Source: Porphyra umbilicalis
Lineage: Eukaryota; Rhodophyta; Bangiophyceae; Bangiales; Bangiaceae
Length of the DNA: 64,000 bases
Direction: 5' to 3'
Assembly (NCBI GenBank): GCA_002049455.2
Contig: KV918775.1
Span: 429,713-493,712 of the forward strand
In this document: piece after piece, positions 21,292 to 32,246 of the stretch
Numbering within the stretch: the first letter of the stretch is position 1
Layout: every line of letters begins with the position of its first letter
Program-made: the position numbers and the translations under genes
Notes under the pieces: model-generated
Told to the model about the DNA's origin: nothing
The model's input: only the letters and a program-made list of their open reading frames with translations
Database searches by the model: none

Positions 21292-22316
21292 ATGGCTGCC
21301 ACCGCCCCCGCGACCGCCGCCGCCGCGCGGGGCCTCTTGGAGCCCGTCGCCCTCGCCTCCCTCGTTGCCGGGTGGCTCAAGGAGGACGTTCCCTCCTTTG
21401 ACGTTGGCGGCGCGGTCGTGGGTGACACCCCAACGACCGCCACCCTCTACCAAAAATCACCGGGCGTCCTCGCGGGCGTCCCCTTTGTCGAAGCGGTCTT
21501 TTCCGCCCTCGGCTGCACCGTCGAGTGGCTCCCCGTGCCGGCAGGCGCCGTCTCGGCCGCCACCGCCGCCGCCGCCGCTGCCGCTGCCGTCGCCGTCGGC
21601 GGCGCCGACGGCGCCGGTCCACCCCCCCCGCCGCGTGGCCCGCCGCCTACACGGACGGCACGGTGACGGGCGCGGGCGGCCGCGTCGCCGTGGCCACCGT
21701 CGCCGGCCCCGCGCGGCGGCTCCTCCTCGGCGAGCGCGTCGCCCTCAACACCCTGTCCCGGTGCTCGGGCGTCGCCACTGCCGCGCACCGGCTGTCGACG
21801 GCGGCGGCGGCGGCGGGGTGGGGCGGCCGCATTGCGGGCACGCGCAAAACGACGCCCGGCTTTCGGCTGGTGGAAAAGTATGGGATGCTCGTCGGCGGCG
21901 CCGACGCGCACCGCATGGACCTCTCGTCCATGGTGATGCTCAAGGACAACCACGTGGCCGCCGTCGGCGGCATTGCGCGGGCGGTGGCGGCGGCGCGGCG
22001 GCTCGGCGGCTTTGCGTTGAAGGTGGAGGTGGAGTGTGGGAGCTTGGACGAGGCGCTGACGGCGGCGGCCGCGGGCGCGGATGTGGTCATGCTCGACAAT
22101 ATGGCCGCGCCCGTCTTTGTGCGCGCCGCCACCGCGTTGCGGGCGGCGCTCGGGGGGCGGCCGCTGATTATTGAGGGGAGTGGGGGGCTCGGGCCGGCGA
22201 CGGTCGGGGGGTACTTTTGCGAAGCCGCCGACGTGCTGTCGATGAGCCTCAGCCAGGGGTGCGAGGCCGTCGACTTTTCGTTGAAGGTGGCCAAGCCGGC
22301 GGTCATGGAGGCGTGA
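21292..22316 (+). CDS. QPT/nadC: Quinolinate phosphoribosyltransferase (decarboxylating), frame interrupted once
   Basis: Makes nicotinate mononucleotide from quinolinate and PRPP, the entry step to NAD by the de novo pathway. The N-terminal part has LVAGWLKEDVPSFDVGG, the family WL.ED...D.T region. The C-terminal barrel shows ERVALNTLSRCSGVAT, then GTRKTTPGFRLVEKYGMLVG (substrate-binding Arg and Lys), ADAHRMDLSSMVMLKDNH, VEVECGSLDEAL and IIEGSGG. An Ala-rich insert (about residues 85-105) is unusual. The frame shifts at the eight-C run 21622-21629; nine C would join PPPAAWPAAYTDG in frame. The start at 21292 is chosen because family similarity begins soon after; an earlier ATG at 21100 in the same frame is possible. 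Plant QPT is plastidic, but a transit peptide is not obvious here. Confidence 0.92.
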
Positions 22317-24193
22317 CGCTGGCGACCGTCGGGGTGCCCCAGATCAAGCAAAAACAAACGTCACAGGAGGGCGGTGGAGCCGTCGGAAAGGAAACGGCGA
22401 TGGTCCCTCGGACGCGCACGTCAGGGCCGAGAAAAGAACAAAGGGCACAAAATCCAACACAAGGACGTTGGCAATGAAGCCAGCCCCACCAGCACGCCGC
22501 ACTGCGGCGCCGCTACCCGTCCCTGACACGTGAATGCCGGTGGCTCTCCCCTCATCCCGGCTGCTTCCGTCACGGCGGTCGTTCCCCCCCCCCCCCTCAC
22601 CATCAACGGCGCGAGCGCTCCTTGCAACTGCCAGCACGGCACCGCAGCCCCAGCGCACACACGGCCACGTCTGTCTCTCGGCACCCCGACCGGTTGGCCG
22701 TCAAGACGCGCTTGCACACACCCCCCACCCTACGGGAAAAAATTCGCCTCCATAGTGAGGCACCCATCACTCAATGACCAGCCGACAGCACCTCGTGGAT
22801 GAGTTTTCCTGACTCAATAGTGATTCATCAGAGGCTTCAGAAAAGAGACGACTCTGGCTTCTGATTCGTCCTCAGGACCAGAGAACCCGTGCCTCTGATT
22901 GGTCCTCAGGACCAGGTCAGGACAGTAATAGAACTGTTCGCATCTGCTGATTAACCAATGCTATGAATAGCAGTTGTTTATATAGTATGTACCACGGAGA
23001 GGGCTGCGTAGTGCGGTTCCCCGACAAACATACACCACACACCCAAGGCAAGTACCGCCGCCGACAGCCCGTCGGCGCACGGGAGGCGGGCGGCGGCCGT
23101 GTCGTACACGTCCCCCGCGGCGGCCGACCGCCCGCTCGCAGCGTTTGGGGCGCTTGACGCGCCCGTATCAGACGTGGCCGGCGACACAGTCGGCGTCGGT
23201 GCGGCAGGCCGCGTGCGGGCCGGCGGTGCCGGGGACCGCGAGGGGACGGACCGCCGCGGCCGCACCGCACGTGGGCGGGGGACGCCGCCGCGGGGTCGGC
23301 GAGGCACACCGCCGCCACGGCCGTGGCGTCCACCGCCGCGCGTAGCAGCGCCGGGTGGAAGGATACCATGACGGAGGCTTTGGGGGAGAAGAGGGGGGGC
23401 AAAGGGGGGGCACGGTGCTAAAAAAGAGATGGGAAGGGAGAGAAACGGACTTGAGTGGTGGGGGTCAGGAGCGCGCGCCGACGCCGAGTTGAAGATCTTC
23501 AGGCGGGAAACCGGCACGCCTCAGGTTGCCGTCGCCCGCCACCCCCCCCTGAACCAGGACGCTAGTCGGTCCCGGCGGTCTATATGGGTCGGGCGCTCAT
23601 ACAGACCATCCGGACCGACTGGCGTGGCCCGCACCGGCACGTGGCGCCATGTAGCGCGGCCCTCCCCGGTCCCCTCAAAGCACGACCACGCCAACCCGAC
23701 ACACACAACCGCTTGTCAGCGCGTCGCCCACCTCAATTGGCCTGCAGGTGGGCGATGGAGGTCACCACCGCCGGCCACACTTCCATTTCCCTCCCCTTCG
23801 CCCGCGCAGCATCCTCCCCCATGCGGAAAGGCACACGCCCGCCGGCGTGTCGCCGGCCCCGCTCCCGCCTCGGCCGCCCGCGTCGCTGATGAGGGCGTGG
23901 GCGCGGTGCACCCCATTTTTGACAAGATCCGCCGCGCACCGTCGATGCCGTGAGCACAGCTGTGCCCGCAGGCGGGCAGGCGGCGCCGCTGTGCATGTCC
24001 GTTCCCGGCGCCGGGCGGCATCCGCGCAAGGTGTTTCGTAGGGTATTGGGGGGTTTGCTCCTACTGTATCATACAGCGTGATGGGCACCGGCACGACGCG
24101 GAGCACGCGCAGTAAGCCGAGTTGCGACAACAGAGGCTCCTGAAGTGCTCTGTGAGAGGCAAAGGCAACCACATCAATTTCATATTCTCGACT
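22317..24193. other. Gene-poor region with short repeats and a possible degraded gene
   Basis: The word CTGATT(C/G)GTCCTCAGGACCAG occurs twice (about 22861 and 22896). Between about 23370 and 22980 on the minus strand there are coding-like pieces: MVSFHPALLRAAVDATAVAA, then in another frame PHAACRTDADCVAGH, then a hydrophobic end LSAAVLALGVWCMFVG. They are in different frames, so a broken small secreted protein is possible but unproven. The rest shows nothing recognisable. Confidence 0.35.
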
Positions 24194-25815
24194 TTTCCCT
24201 GGCCTTTAGGACAGGGTGCTCTCAAAGTGTAGTGATGCACACATATACTTAGATCAAGGGACTTGCTCTCCGTTTCAGAGGTGGCAGTCTGCATTCGTGT
24301 CCTCAGAGCAAGCCCAGCGGTGCCCGCCAACGCCATAGTATAGCGTTTTCGACTCGATTCGTGGCGCATTGTGAGTGGCCCCTCCAAATTATGGAGCGGC
24401 CGATGGTCGGTGTCTTCCAGCGGTTCGGGCGCCAGAGTATAGCGGAAAATCCGAATTCTTCGGGACCGCGCCAGGAAGTGGAGGAGGAGCCCCGCCTGCA
24501 CCATCCCAGCTGCAAACCATGCGTTTTCTGCTGGCGGAGCGCCCGCTGCGGAAGTGTAAAGATATGTACTCCCTCCCCTCTCTATTCGCATATTGCTCCC
24601 CCGCCCTACACCCCCCCACATGAGTTGAAGGGCGTGTCTTGGGGGACTGGGCCATCACGCTCGCCAGGAAGAATGCATGAGTTCAGCGCCACCCCCCCCC
24701 CCGACCCTCGGCCAGCTGAAATCAACTGAAGATGTCGACGAAGAAACAGACGCACATATTAGATCGCTTCTCTGTTTATTTAGAGCACAATGGCGGTGAC
24801 TGGCAAAAAGACGACAGCATTTGAATCCTCCCTGTTGCACCGTGCTTCCATGAGGCGGGAATGCATGGTCGCTGGCTTCGAAAGCGACGTTGCAGCCGGA
24901 CGTGTCTTGTAGTCATTGGTCAGGCGATTCAAAGAAACCACATGGCCACTTCGAAGTGTCACCTGTCCTCATATTCGAGATGACCTTTCGATTCGCAGCG
25001 GCATGTTTCCGCCATATGGCTCCGCCAAACGTTGGGATGGCGTAGATCTCACGCCATACCACCGGATTATAGCGTCGGATCTCCGCCATCCCAACGTTTG
25101 GCGTGGATTCCGCGCCATAAATCTGACCGCTGGGCACCCTTCTCCGCTATAATTTGGCGTTAGCGGAGATTCTCCGCCATAATCCGAACCGCTGGGCTTG
25201 CTCTCAGGGATCTGAGGGCGTGTCAGTGTTGGAAGGGTCGCGATGACGCTAAAAACGAATGGAGTTACGTGGCTGAGAAGGACTGTCCTGCCACAGGGGT
25301 CACTGGACCCGGACGGCGCCTGCCCCCGTGCCCCCTCTACCGCCCTGAGTTGCGCGCGGTGACCGTGCGCAGCGACTTCCGGGGCTTGACGCGCCCACTA
25401 TGACCCGCGAGTGATCGTGCCTGCGCGCCGTCTTCTGTTGCGGCGGCGCGTCGGCGTTTGCTGACGCCATCTGGCGGCGCGGTTACAGGCGCCTCGTCGC
25501 GCGGCGATCAGTCCCACCCGCCCGCCCGTGCGCCGTTTCGGCCGCCCTGCCCGCCGTGCGCAGATGCGCTGCGCGGCGGAGTGACGGCCTCGCACGTGGG
25601 CGCGGCGCGACGCCGGCGGGGGCCGCCGCCGCTGCGGTGGCGGAGGCGGCACCCCTTTTCCTACCCGACGCCCCACCCACCACGGCAACGTGGCTGTACG
25701 TGCCCCCGTGCGCGCTCACGGCCATAGAGCCGGCCGGCGTGCCCGGTGTCAATGCGTCGCCGAGCGCGCCACCGTCCTGAAGGCCGGGGTATTGCACGCA
25801 CGTGCCTGGAATCCG
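24194..25815 (-). repeat. Dispersed ~0.7-kb repeat, copy 1, interrupted by a transposon
   Basis: On the minus strand this matches 52988-53681 over its length, apart from an 896-bp insertion at 24307-25202. Shared landmarks are ATTCCAGGCAC near one end, TTCTCAGCC near the middle and GGCCAGGGAAA at the other end. No coding function is seen. The copies differ by scattered substitutions, so they are not an assembly duplication. Confidence 0.85.
24307..25202. mobile_element. 896-bp non-autonomous DNA transposon with 14-bp TIRs and 5-bp target duplication
   Basis: The ends are AGCAAGCCCAGCGG (24307-24320) and CCGCTGGGCTTGCT (25189-25202), exact inverted repeats. The element is flanked by CTCAG on both sides (24302-24306 and 25203-25207). 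The same repeat at 53569-53573 has one CTGAG (the same site on the other strand) and no insertion. Inside is a hairpin with arms CCAAACGTTGGGATGGCG (25025-25042) and its complement (25084-25101). The right part has many TCCGCCAT/GCCATA words. No transposase is encoded. The 5-bp duplication does not point to a superfamily with certainty. Confidence 0.9.
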
Positions 25816-26166
25816 CTTCTGTGAACTGCTGTGACTTGCTGCGAGCTTTTCTCAGATCCGATCTCTTTTATGGGCCACGCCATGTATTATCAGAAACATG
25901 AAAAATCCAGCGTTGAACCATCTTACTTTTTGTTCAGTTTGAGTTAAACCAAGGCAAACGCTGTCAACCATGATTAGGGGTGATGTGCTGTATCCACGTC
26001 TGTCCATGGCACCTATGTTGCGCGTCGTGCGCGTACTGCCTGCCGGCAGCCACGGCGCCCTCCCTTCCCACGGCACCCTCCTTGCCCACGGCGTTCTCGT
26101 CGTTCACGCGATCGTGCACGACACCCCTCCCTCGACAGCCTTCAAGCACCGCCCCGATCATTCACG

Positions 26167-27291
26167 ATGGCCGCTCCCTCCCCCAACATGCCCCTGTGGT
26201 TGGAAGAGCATGGTAGCATGCTCCCTCCTCGGAAGGTGACCGTGTTGCACGATTTTGGCGGCTCTCTGCGGCTGTTCAAGGACCCCAAGTCCGCACGCAG
26301 CTTGCTTTCCTTTGGCAAAGACCGGTCGGGCGTGCAACCCCGGCCCGACATGGTCATCCCGCTTGTGCGCGGCGGCTCCTCTGTGGAGCCTGATGACGAC
26401 AAGCTGCGGCCCGGTTTTATCATTACCACCCCAGCACGGGCTGGCACGAGCGACAACAAGAAGGTGCGGCTGGCGGCAGACAATATTGCGAACCGCAATG
26501 AGTGGGTGAACTACATAACGCACGCGGTGGCACCGTGGCTGGAGACGCCACAGGCTGCACTCTCTGCGGCAGCCGAGGCAATCATGGCTCCCGGTCACGA
26601 GGTGGACCAGGGGCATCTGTCGCGCATTGGCACAACCGCCCCATCCGCCGCACCGGCTGCCGCCCTTTTGCTCGCCGTGACGAGAGCGTGCGACCGCGAC
26701 ACCACGTCGTCGCAGCAGCATTCACAGGCAACGGGTTACGCGCGCGACGCTGCGCGCCACTGCTTGGCCCTGCTGGCCAATTTGCACGCCGACGACCGCG
26801 CCCAGACCTGCCCTTTGCTTGGCACCGATGCGACGACGCTTGCCGCAGTTGAGGCAGACCTGGCAGCCCTGGACCATCGCCAGTGTCTCCACCGCCCCCA
26901 CCGTGGAACGCATGCCTCCAAAGCAGGAGGTGGTCCGACGATGGCCGCCTGCGTGCATCTGCAGCAGCTGGAGCTGCAACTGTCTGACGCCGTCCACAAC
27001 GACCAGCGGGAGCAGTTGCACGACACGATTCGTTCGCAAGAAGACAAGATCCGCCTCCTCCACGCAAAGTGTGGCGAGATGCAGGCCAAGATGGACCAGC
27101 TGGCTCAGGCAACCATGGCGGCCCAGGAGGCCAAGGCGCAGCGCGTCCGCTCCACGAGCCCTGTGCGGGCCGGGGCGCCGTCTGGCACCGAAGCGGCGCC
27201 CCACGACGAGGTGCCGACGTCGCCAGCGAGGCCGCGGCGGTCGCGCGCTCGCAGGCTCGGTCGCCGCATCCTTGACAAGCTGTTTCATTAG
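26167..27291 (+). CDS. PH-like domain protein with C-terminal coiled coil
   Basis: A 374-residue intronless protein beginning MAAPSPNMPLWLEEHG. Residues about 20-120 alternate basic and hydrophobic strands (KVTVLHDFGGSLRLFKD, PGFIITTPARA, KVRLAADNIANRNEWVNYI). They end in a helix with the conserved Trp of pleckstrin-homology domains (NEWVNYI). This suggests phosphoinositide or protein binding at a membrane. The middle is Ala-rich with several His and Cys. Residues about 262-330 form a coiled coil (LQQLELQLSDAVHNDQREQL). The last 40 residues are basic and Ser/Pro-rich. The start is the first ATG of the frame; an AT-rich stretch ends shortly upstream. The PH assignment is by pattern and not secure. 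Confidence 0.65.
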   Translation: MAAPSPNMPLWLEEHGSMLPPRKVTVLHDFGGSLRLFKDPKSARSLLSFGKDRSGVQPRPDMVIPLVRGGSSVEPDDDKLRPGFIITTPARAGTSDNKKVRLAADNIANRNEWVNYITHAVAPWLETPQAALSAAAEAIMAPGHEVDQGHLSRIGTTAPSAAPAAALLLAVTRACDRDTTSSQQHSQATGYARDAARHCLALLANLHADDRAQTCPLLGTDATTLAAVEADLAALDHRQCLHRPHRGTHASKAGGGPTMAACVHLQQLELQLSDAVHNDQREQLHDTIRSQEDKIRLLHAKCGEMQAKMDQLAQATMAAQEAKAQRVRSTSPVRAGAPSGTEAAPHDEVPTSPARPRRSRARRLGRRILDKLFH

Positions 27292-28726
27292 GCTCCCGCC
27301 GACGGTGAGCGTAGTCGATGGTGGCACCGCCGTGGACACCGGTGCGCGACCGCCGGCCGTGCAGACGGCCGGAGTAGGTGCGGTGCCGCGGTGGTCAGAC
27401 GGAGGGCGCACCGCCCGGTTGCCGCCGCCGCTGCCGCCGCTGCCGCCACCGCGGCGGGCGGTGCAGCGGCGGGCGTTGCAGACGACGCGGCCGTGGTAGA
27501 GGGGATGGGGTGGGGCGGTGGCACGGGGTGCCGCCCACGAGGAAGAGGGCGGTCGACCCCTGCCGCATGGGCGGTGGGAGTGCTGGTGGGGGCAAGCCTA
27601 AGAAGCGGGGGCGGAGGGCCCAAAGGTCAGTCAAACCACGGGTGGGAAGGGTGGGAGGGGGGGGGGGGGAGAAGATGGTGGGCGAATCGGGCGGAGGTCT
27701 GACGGGGCTGGCAGCGGGGGAGGGGGAGTGGGGGGGACAGCGTCAGAAGGCAGAGCGCATCGTGGAGCCATGACGGAGGGGAGCGCCATCCCAGACGATG
27801 CAACACCGGGGGGGGCGGCCGAGCCGGCGGCGTGCGCGGCCGGGTGTTGCAAGGCGGACGCCACCGTGGTGCCGAGTGGTCGGGGCCATGCGGCGAGTGC
27901 GGTAAATAGCGTCGATGTGGGGGTGTTGGTGACCGGTCGGACTCGCTAGATGGGTTTGGGGGAGCCAAAAGCGCGGCGTCGGGTATTCAACGCCAATTGG
28001 CACCGATGACGGCGGTGCGAATTCTAGTCCCACCCGCCCATGGAGTTAGCTTGTGCGTCACGCCGCTTTTTCACGCCCAGTTGTTTCAGATTCGGAGCAC
28101 CGTCATGTCATCTGAGCTGCTGGCTGGCTGCTGGCGCCGGCAGAGCGGTGGCGGCGCCGCTGGGCGGCGGTGTGGGCGACGGCCGCCGCCGGCCGAGGCC
28201 CACCGCCGGTTCATGGTGGCCACCATTGTGGCCACCATTGTGGCCACCCATGGTGACGGGGGGACCGCCACGCGTCCGATCGGTGCCACGTTGGCGGGAC
28301 TGCTGGCAGGCCGCGGCCCGCGCGCGAGCGGTCGCTGCGGCCGCGTCGCCCACGAGGTGGTCTGCTTTGGGCTCGTATCTGCGGCGGACGCGCGGCGGAG
28401 GCGGCTCGCAGATGCTCGCGCCGTGGCGCATGGATTCGTATCGCGTGTTTTACCTCACCACCGCCTCACGGGCGACCCAAAGCCCACCCGCTGCCGCGCC
28501 CCCTATCGGGTGCAGCGGCCCCACCGTCCCAATACGCGCTTGGCAATCCACGCGGGTGCGGCTCCTCCCCCCTACACCCGCTTAAAACCATGTGGCTTGC
28601 ACGGTCGTCCCCGTTGCTTTCGTTGCGGTACCGTCGCTGCCCTCGTTGTGTCTTGTCGCGGGCAGACATGGCCGCTGCCACGCCCCACGAGCGCTCCCGC
28701 GCGGGGCCTCCGCCCGCATGCATCGC
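27292..28726. other. Low-complexity intergenic region
   Basis: GCC-repeat and poly-G tracts (for example 27657-27669) dominate. A 15-bp motif with GTGGCCACCATT is repeated about three times near 28215-28250. No coding sequence is supported on either strand. Confidence 0.45.
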
Positions 28727-29494
28727 TCAGAGCACCCCTTCGATGCAGTGCGTCACGACGGCGCCGACGACTTGGCCGGCGAGGAGCTCGACAATGCCCG
28801 GTCCAAATCGCCGCCCCTGCCCCTGCAGGAGCCCCTGCTGGTGGTTATGGGCGGCGGCCGCTGGGTACGGCGGGACCCCAGCAGCCGTGGGCGCTTGGTA
28901 AAAGACCGTCGGCTGCGGTGGCGGCAAGCGCGCACGGTAGGCGGCGGTAGCGGTGGCGGCAAGGTCGCCTGCCCGCCCTGCGGCCGCAAACGCCATCGCT
29001 GCGGCGGTGGCGGACCAGCGGGGAGCCATCGGTGGGGCGGTGGCGGAGCTCGATGCCGCCATCGCGTACGCGTGGTTGACCCCTCCCGTCGCCGGCATGA
29101 TGGCAGCGAGCATGGCGTCGGGGGTGGGCCAACGCTCGACCATCGACGCCGGAATCCCGTCGTAGAGAGCCACCGACGGCTGGGTGGCGGCCGCCGCGGC
29201 CGCCGTAGCCGGCCATGGTCCGCTGCCGTTGACGGCGTAGGTGGTGGCGACGGCGCGTACCAAGGTCGGCGCGATGACGTCGAAGCGCACATCCGCCGCG
29301 GGCGGCGCCAGCCGAAAGGCCGCGGTCAAGGCCGCGACGGCGTCGTTACCATTGGCAAAGCAGGTGGTGAGCTTCCCGCCACCGGTGTGGCTGCACTCCA
29401 CCGTCACCAGTGGCTGTTGGATGCCAAGTGCGTCGGTCGTGGGTCGCCACCATGCGGAGCGGGCGCTCGCAGCTGAGCGATAGCAGGCGTCCAT
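28727..29494 (-). CDS. Hypothetical soluble protein
   Basis: A 255-residue frame starting at 29494 (MDACYRSAASARSAWWRPTT). The first 120 residues have ordinary composition, with strand-like pieces PLVTVECSHTGGGKLTTCF and DVIAPTLVRAVATTYAVNG. The rest is Ala-rich and ends with a hydrophobic segment (FGPGIVELLAGQVVGAVVTH). No signal peptide, transit peptide or known motif is seen. The frame extends upstream to 29671, but those residues look non-coding. It is listed as a gene because the frame is long, GC-rich at third positions, and has a balanced N-terminal half. Confidence 0.5.
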   Translation of the reverse strand: MDACYRSAASARSAWWRPTTDALGIQQPLVTVECSHTGGGKLTTCFANGNDAVAALTAAFRLAPPAADVRFDVIAPTLVRAVATTYAVNGSGPWPATAAAAAATQPSVALYDGIPASMVERWPTPDAMLAAIMPATGGVNHAYAMAASSSATAPPMAPRWSATAAAMAFAAAGRAGDLAATATAAYRARLPPPQPTVFYQAPTAAGVPPYPAAAAHNHQQGLLQGQGRRFGPGIVELLAGQVVGAVVTHCIEGVL

Positions 29495-32246
29495 AGCGTC
29501 AGAGGGAGGGGGTGTGGTGTCTTGCCGTGGGGGTCTCTGAGGTGGTGGAACGCCGTACTGGTGAGTGGGGGGATAGAATAAGCGTGAGGCGGGGTAACAG
29601 TACACAGGACAACGCACACAGTTGAGCGGTTGATGAACAGCGTTGATTCTCGGGCTCGCACCGACGCGCACCAGTTAAGAAGCAGATCCCGCCGCGTTCA
29701 GAGGCGTACGAGACCCCAACCCTGTTACGTGCGGGGATCACCTCTTGCCGGTCAACCCCCTCGATTGGGCGAAGCAACACCGCGACCTGCTTGTTCGAAT
29801 AGGGTCCTCACGACGCTAGCATCCTTCCATGGCGCCGACCGGCGACACGGAATGCAGCCGCCGGCCGGTGACAAGGACCGCAGCGTGGGTGACAAGGACC
29901 GCAGCTTGCCCCATGCGTATACCTGTTTGGAACTCTTTGTGTCAGCCGTAGACGGCCTGCCCGCCCAGGCTGCCACGTTCCGCAGCTCAGCATCTGCCGG
30001 CAGGGCAACGCACTGGTTGCCAAGGCTACGATGCTCACAAATGGCGGGTGTGGAGCTTACAACCACGACGGCCGCGCCGTCAGCCTCGCGGGGCTGACCG
30101 CACCGCCGTCATGGTTGCAATCGAGAAAAGCCCTCGCCGTCAAGCAGCGGTCGTCCTACTCGTGGGAAGCCAAGGTGATTCCGACCTGGTTGAAAACGAA
30201 AAGAAATCTACTTATACCACAAGTAGCTTACTGCAAGTCAAAGAAGAAAAGGGAATGTCACTGCGAGTAATTCGTCCTATTCTGCACAAGCGCACCATCT
30301 TGAGCATACTTCTTCCCTAGACTTCAGTACAGGGTACCATACACACCCGCACGTTGCAGAACAATTTGTCTTTTCCAGTGCACGTTGCGGAAGTACTTGA
30401 CCAAAACAGTCCCGGGCGGTCCTTTTTGCGTCCTACTTTGTCCGGCGACGTCCCCATTTTGTCTCTCGACGATGGAAAGAAGAGCATAGGTCCGCCCGAC
30501 CATCGTACGAGTTTGCTCGAGGTGGCGACGTCTTCATCGTCCGTACGGTCCGCGGGAGCAGATCGTGGTTAAAAAGGTACGTGAGGGCAGATGCGGTGTT
30601 TGCGGGGTCGTGGGGGCAGGTGAAAGCGGCCGAGAACGGCCATGACGTCAGAACTCCGCGGGAGTTGGCCAGAATCGGGCTCTGGGGGCCCTGTGGGAGG
30701 TGTCCGTTTTGAGTTTTCAAACGGGGGGTCGTGCCTGCGCCGAATGCGTGGCGGTCTCCGTGGTCGCGTCAGAACGGGGGTTTGGGGGCGGCGGAGCGGG
30801 ACGTCGTGCGGCTGCCTTGACCGGGGTACTGCAGGCGGCCGCGCTATCCGGGGGGGGGGGGGTGCTCGTGCCCACGGCCGCCTCGGTCGCGTCGGGCACC
30901 GTGCCGCAGCCAGCCGGCGGGCGGGGCGGCCGCGCCCGGGACTGCTGGCTGCTGGTGGCGGCGCGCCCCCCGGGCGGGTTGCCGCCACCGCCGCCGCCGC
31001 TGCCGCCGCCGCCGCCGCTGCCGCCACCCTCGTGCTTGCCGTTGCAGCCGCCGGGGAAGCGACCCCGCCCTGCCAACAGCATCGACAGTCGCGCCCAAGC
31101 GCCGTGGCGGCGGGCGACGGCCCGGCGCTGTCGCCGCCGCCCGAGGTGGGGCGCCCACAAGGCGCCCTCCACCGCGCGTGGGGGTTTGCCCAGCGGGGTC
31201 GGGGAACCCCTTCTCTGCCGCCCTCCGCCTGACGTCCACGTGCCCGCCGTCGGCGGCCTCGCATCAGCGTCCTGGGTCTCCTATCGCTAATGCTGCCGCC
31301 GACGCGGCGGTGGGCGGGAAACGACCGCGCGCACGACGCGCGCCTGCTCGCGGCAGCGAGCGGCGGCGGCGGCCGCGGCGGTGGCGGCGGCGGCGACGTG
31401 GCGCCCCTGCCATTTTCTCCCCCCACCCCCCGCCCCCCCCCCCTGCCATCGACGGCTTCTTCCCCCCCCTCCCCCCTGTAGCCCCCCGTACCCTCCCCGC
31501 CCCATCCACCGCGTCGCCGCCGCGCACGTGCGCATTGAGCAGCTCGGCCTTGAGTCGGCGCTGCGGCAAGCGGCGGCCGCCCGGCCAGCGTCGGCCGGTG
31601 GATGCCCGCCTGGTGGCCATCGTGCATCGGTGGCAGCCGCCGCCCGCCACGGCGGTGGCGGCCGCTGCCGACCCGCCGGTGGGCGGGCAAGAGCTCCGCG
31701 CGGCGGTCCTTGGCGGCGGGCACGCCATCACCTACCCCCCGCGGACGAGGACGAAGCGCTGCTCGCAGAGGAGCGTGCGGGCGGCCGCTACGAACCAGTG
31801 GGCGGGTATCCCCCCGACGGCGGCGGCTGCCGCTCGCGCGGGCCGCGGCGGCGGTGGGCGGAGCGCCCCCTACGCCAACAAGCGGTGGTCACGTCGGCGA
31901 CCGCCACCACTGCCCCCATGGCCGCAATTCTCGTTTCCTTTTTGCTGCTCTCCCGTTCGTACGTGCGCTCCCAAGCGACGTCGGTCGTGCGTGCTCGACT
32001 TGTCTATCTATCTTTCGTAAATAGTGTGAAAATATTTTTTTCGTTTCAAAAGGCCAGGGAGTTTTCGCGAGCGCGCTTTCAGTACACACAACAATGCGGA
32101 AGTCAAACTGGGGCCTTGAATGCGGTATTCAAAAAAAAAAACGCCCCATAGCATGGGGACGCCGCACCCGCGGCGGTGCCACTGCCCTTCCCATCCACGT
32201 CCAGCCCGGTCTTCATGCTGCCGTCCGCGTTGCCGTCGCCGTCGCG
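29495..32246. other. Region without a confirmed gene
   Basis: The part 29600-30600 is less GC-rich and unrecognised; GACAAGGACCGCAGC is repeated at about 29870 and 29890. From 30640 to 31950 the sequence is very GC-rich and open in several frames on both strands. On the plus strand between about 31530 and 31850 coding-like pieces occur in different frames (RIEQLGLESALRQ, DARLVAIVHRWQPPP, ADEDEALLAEERAGGRYEPV). The last pair could be joined if the six-C run at 31735-31740 were seven. A broken gene is possible but not supported enough to call. Confidence 0.35.
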
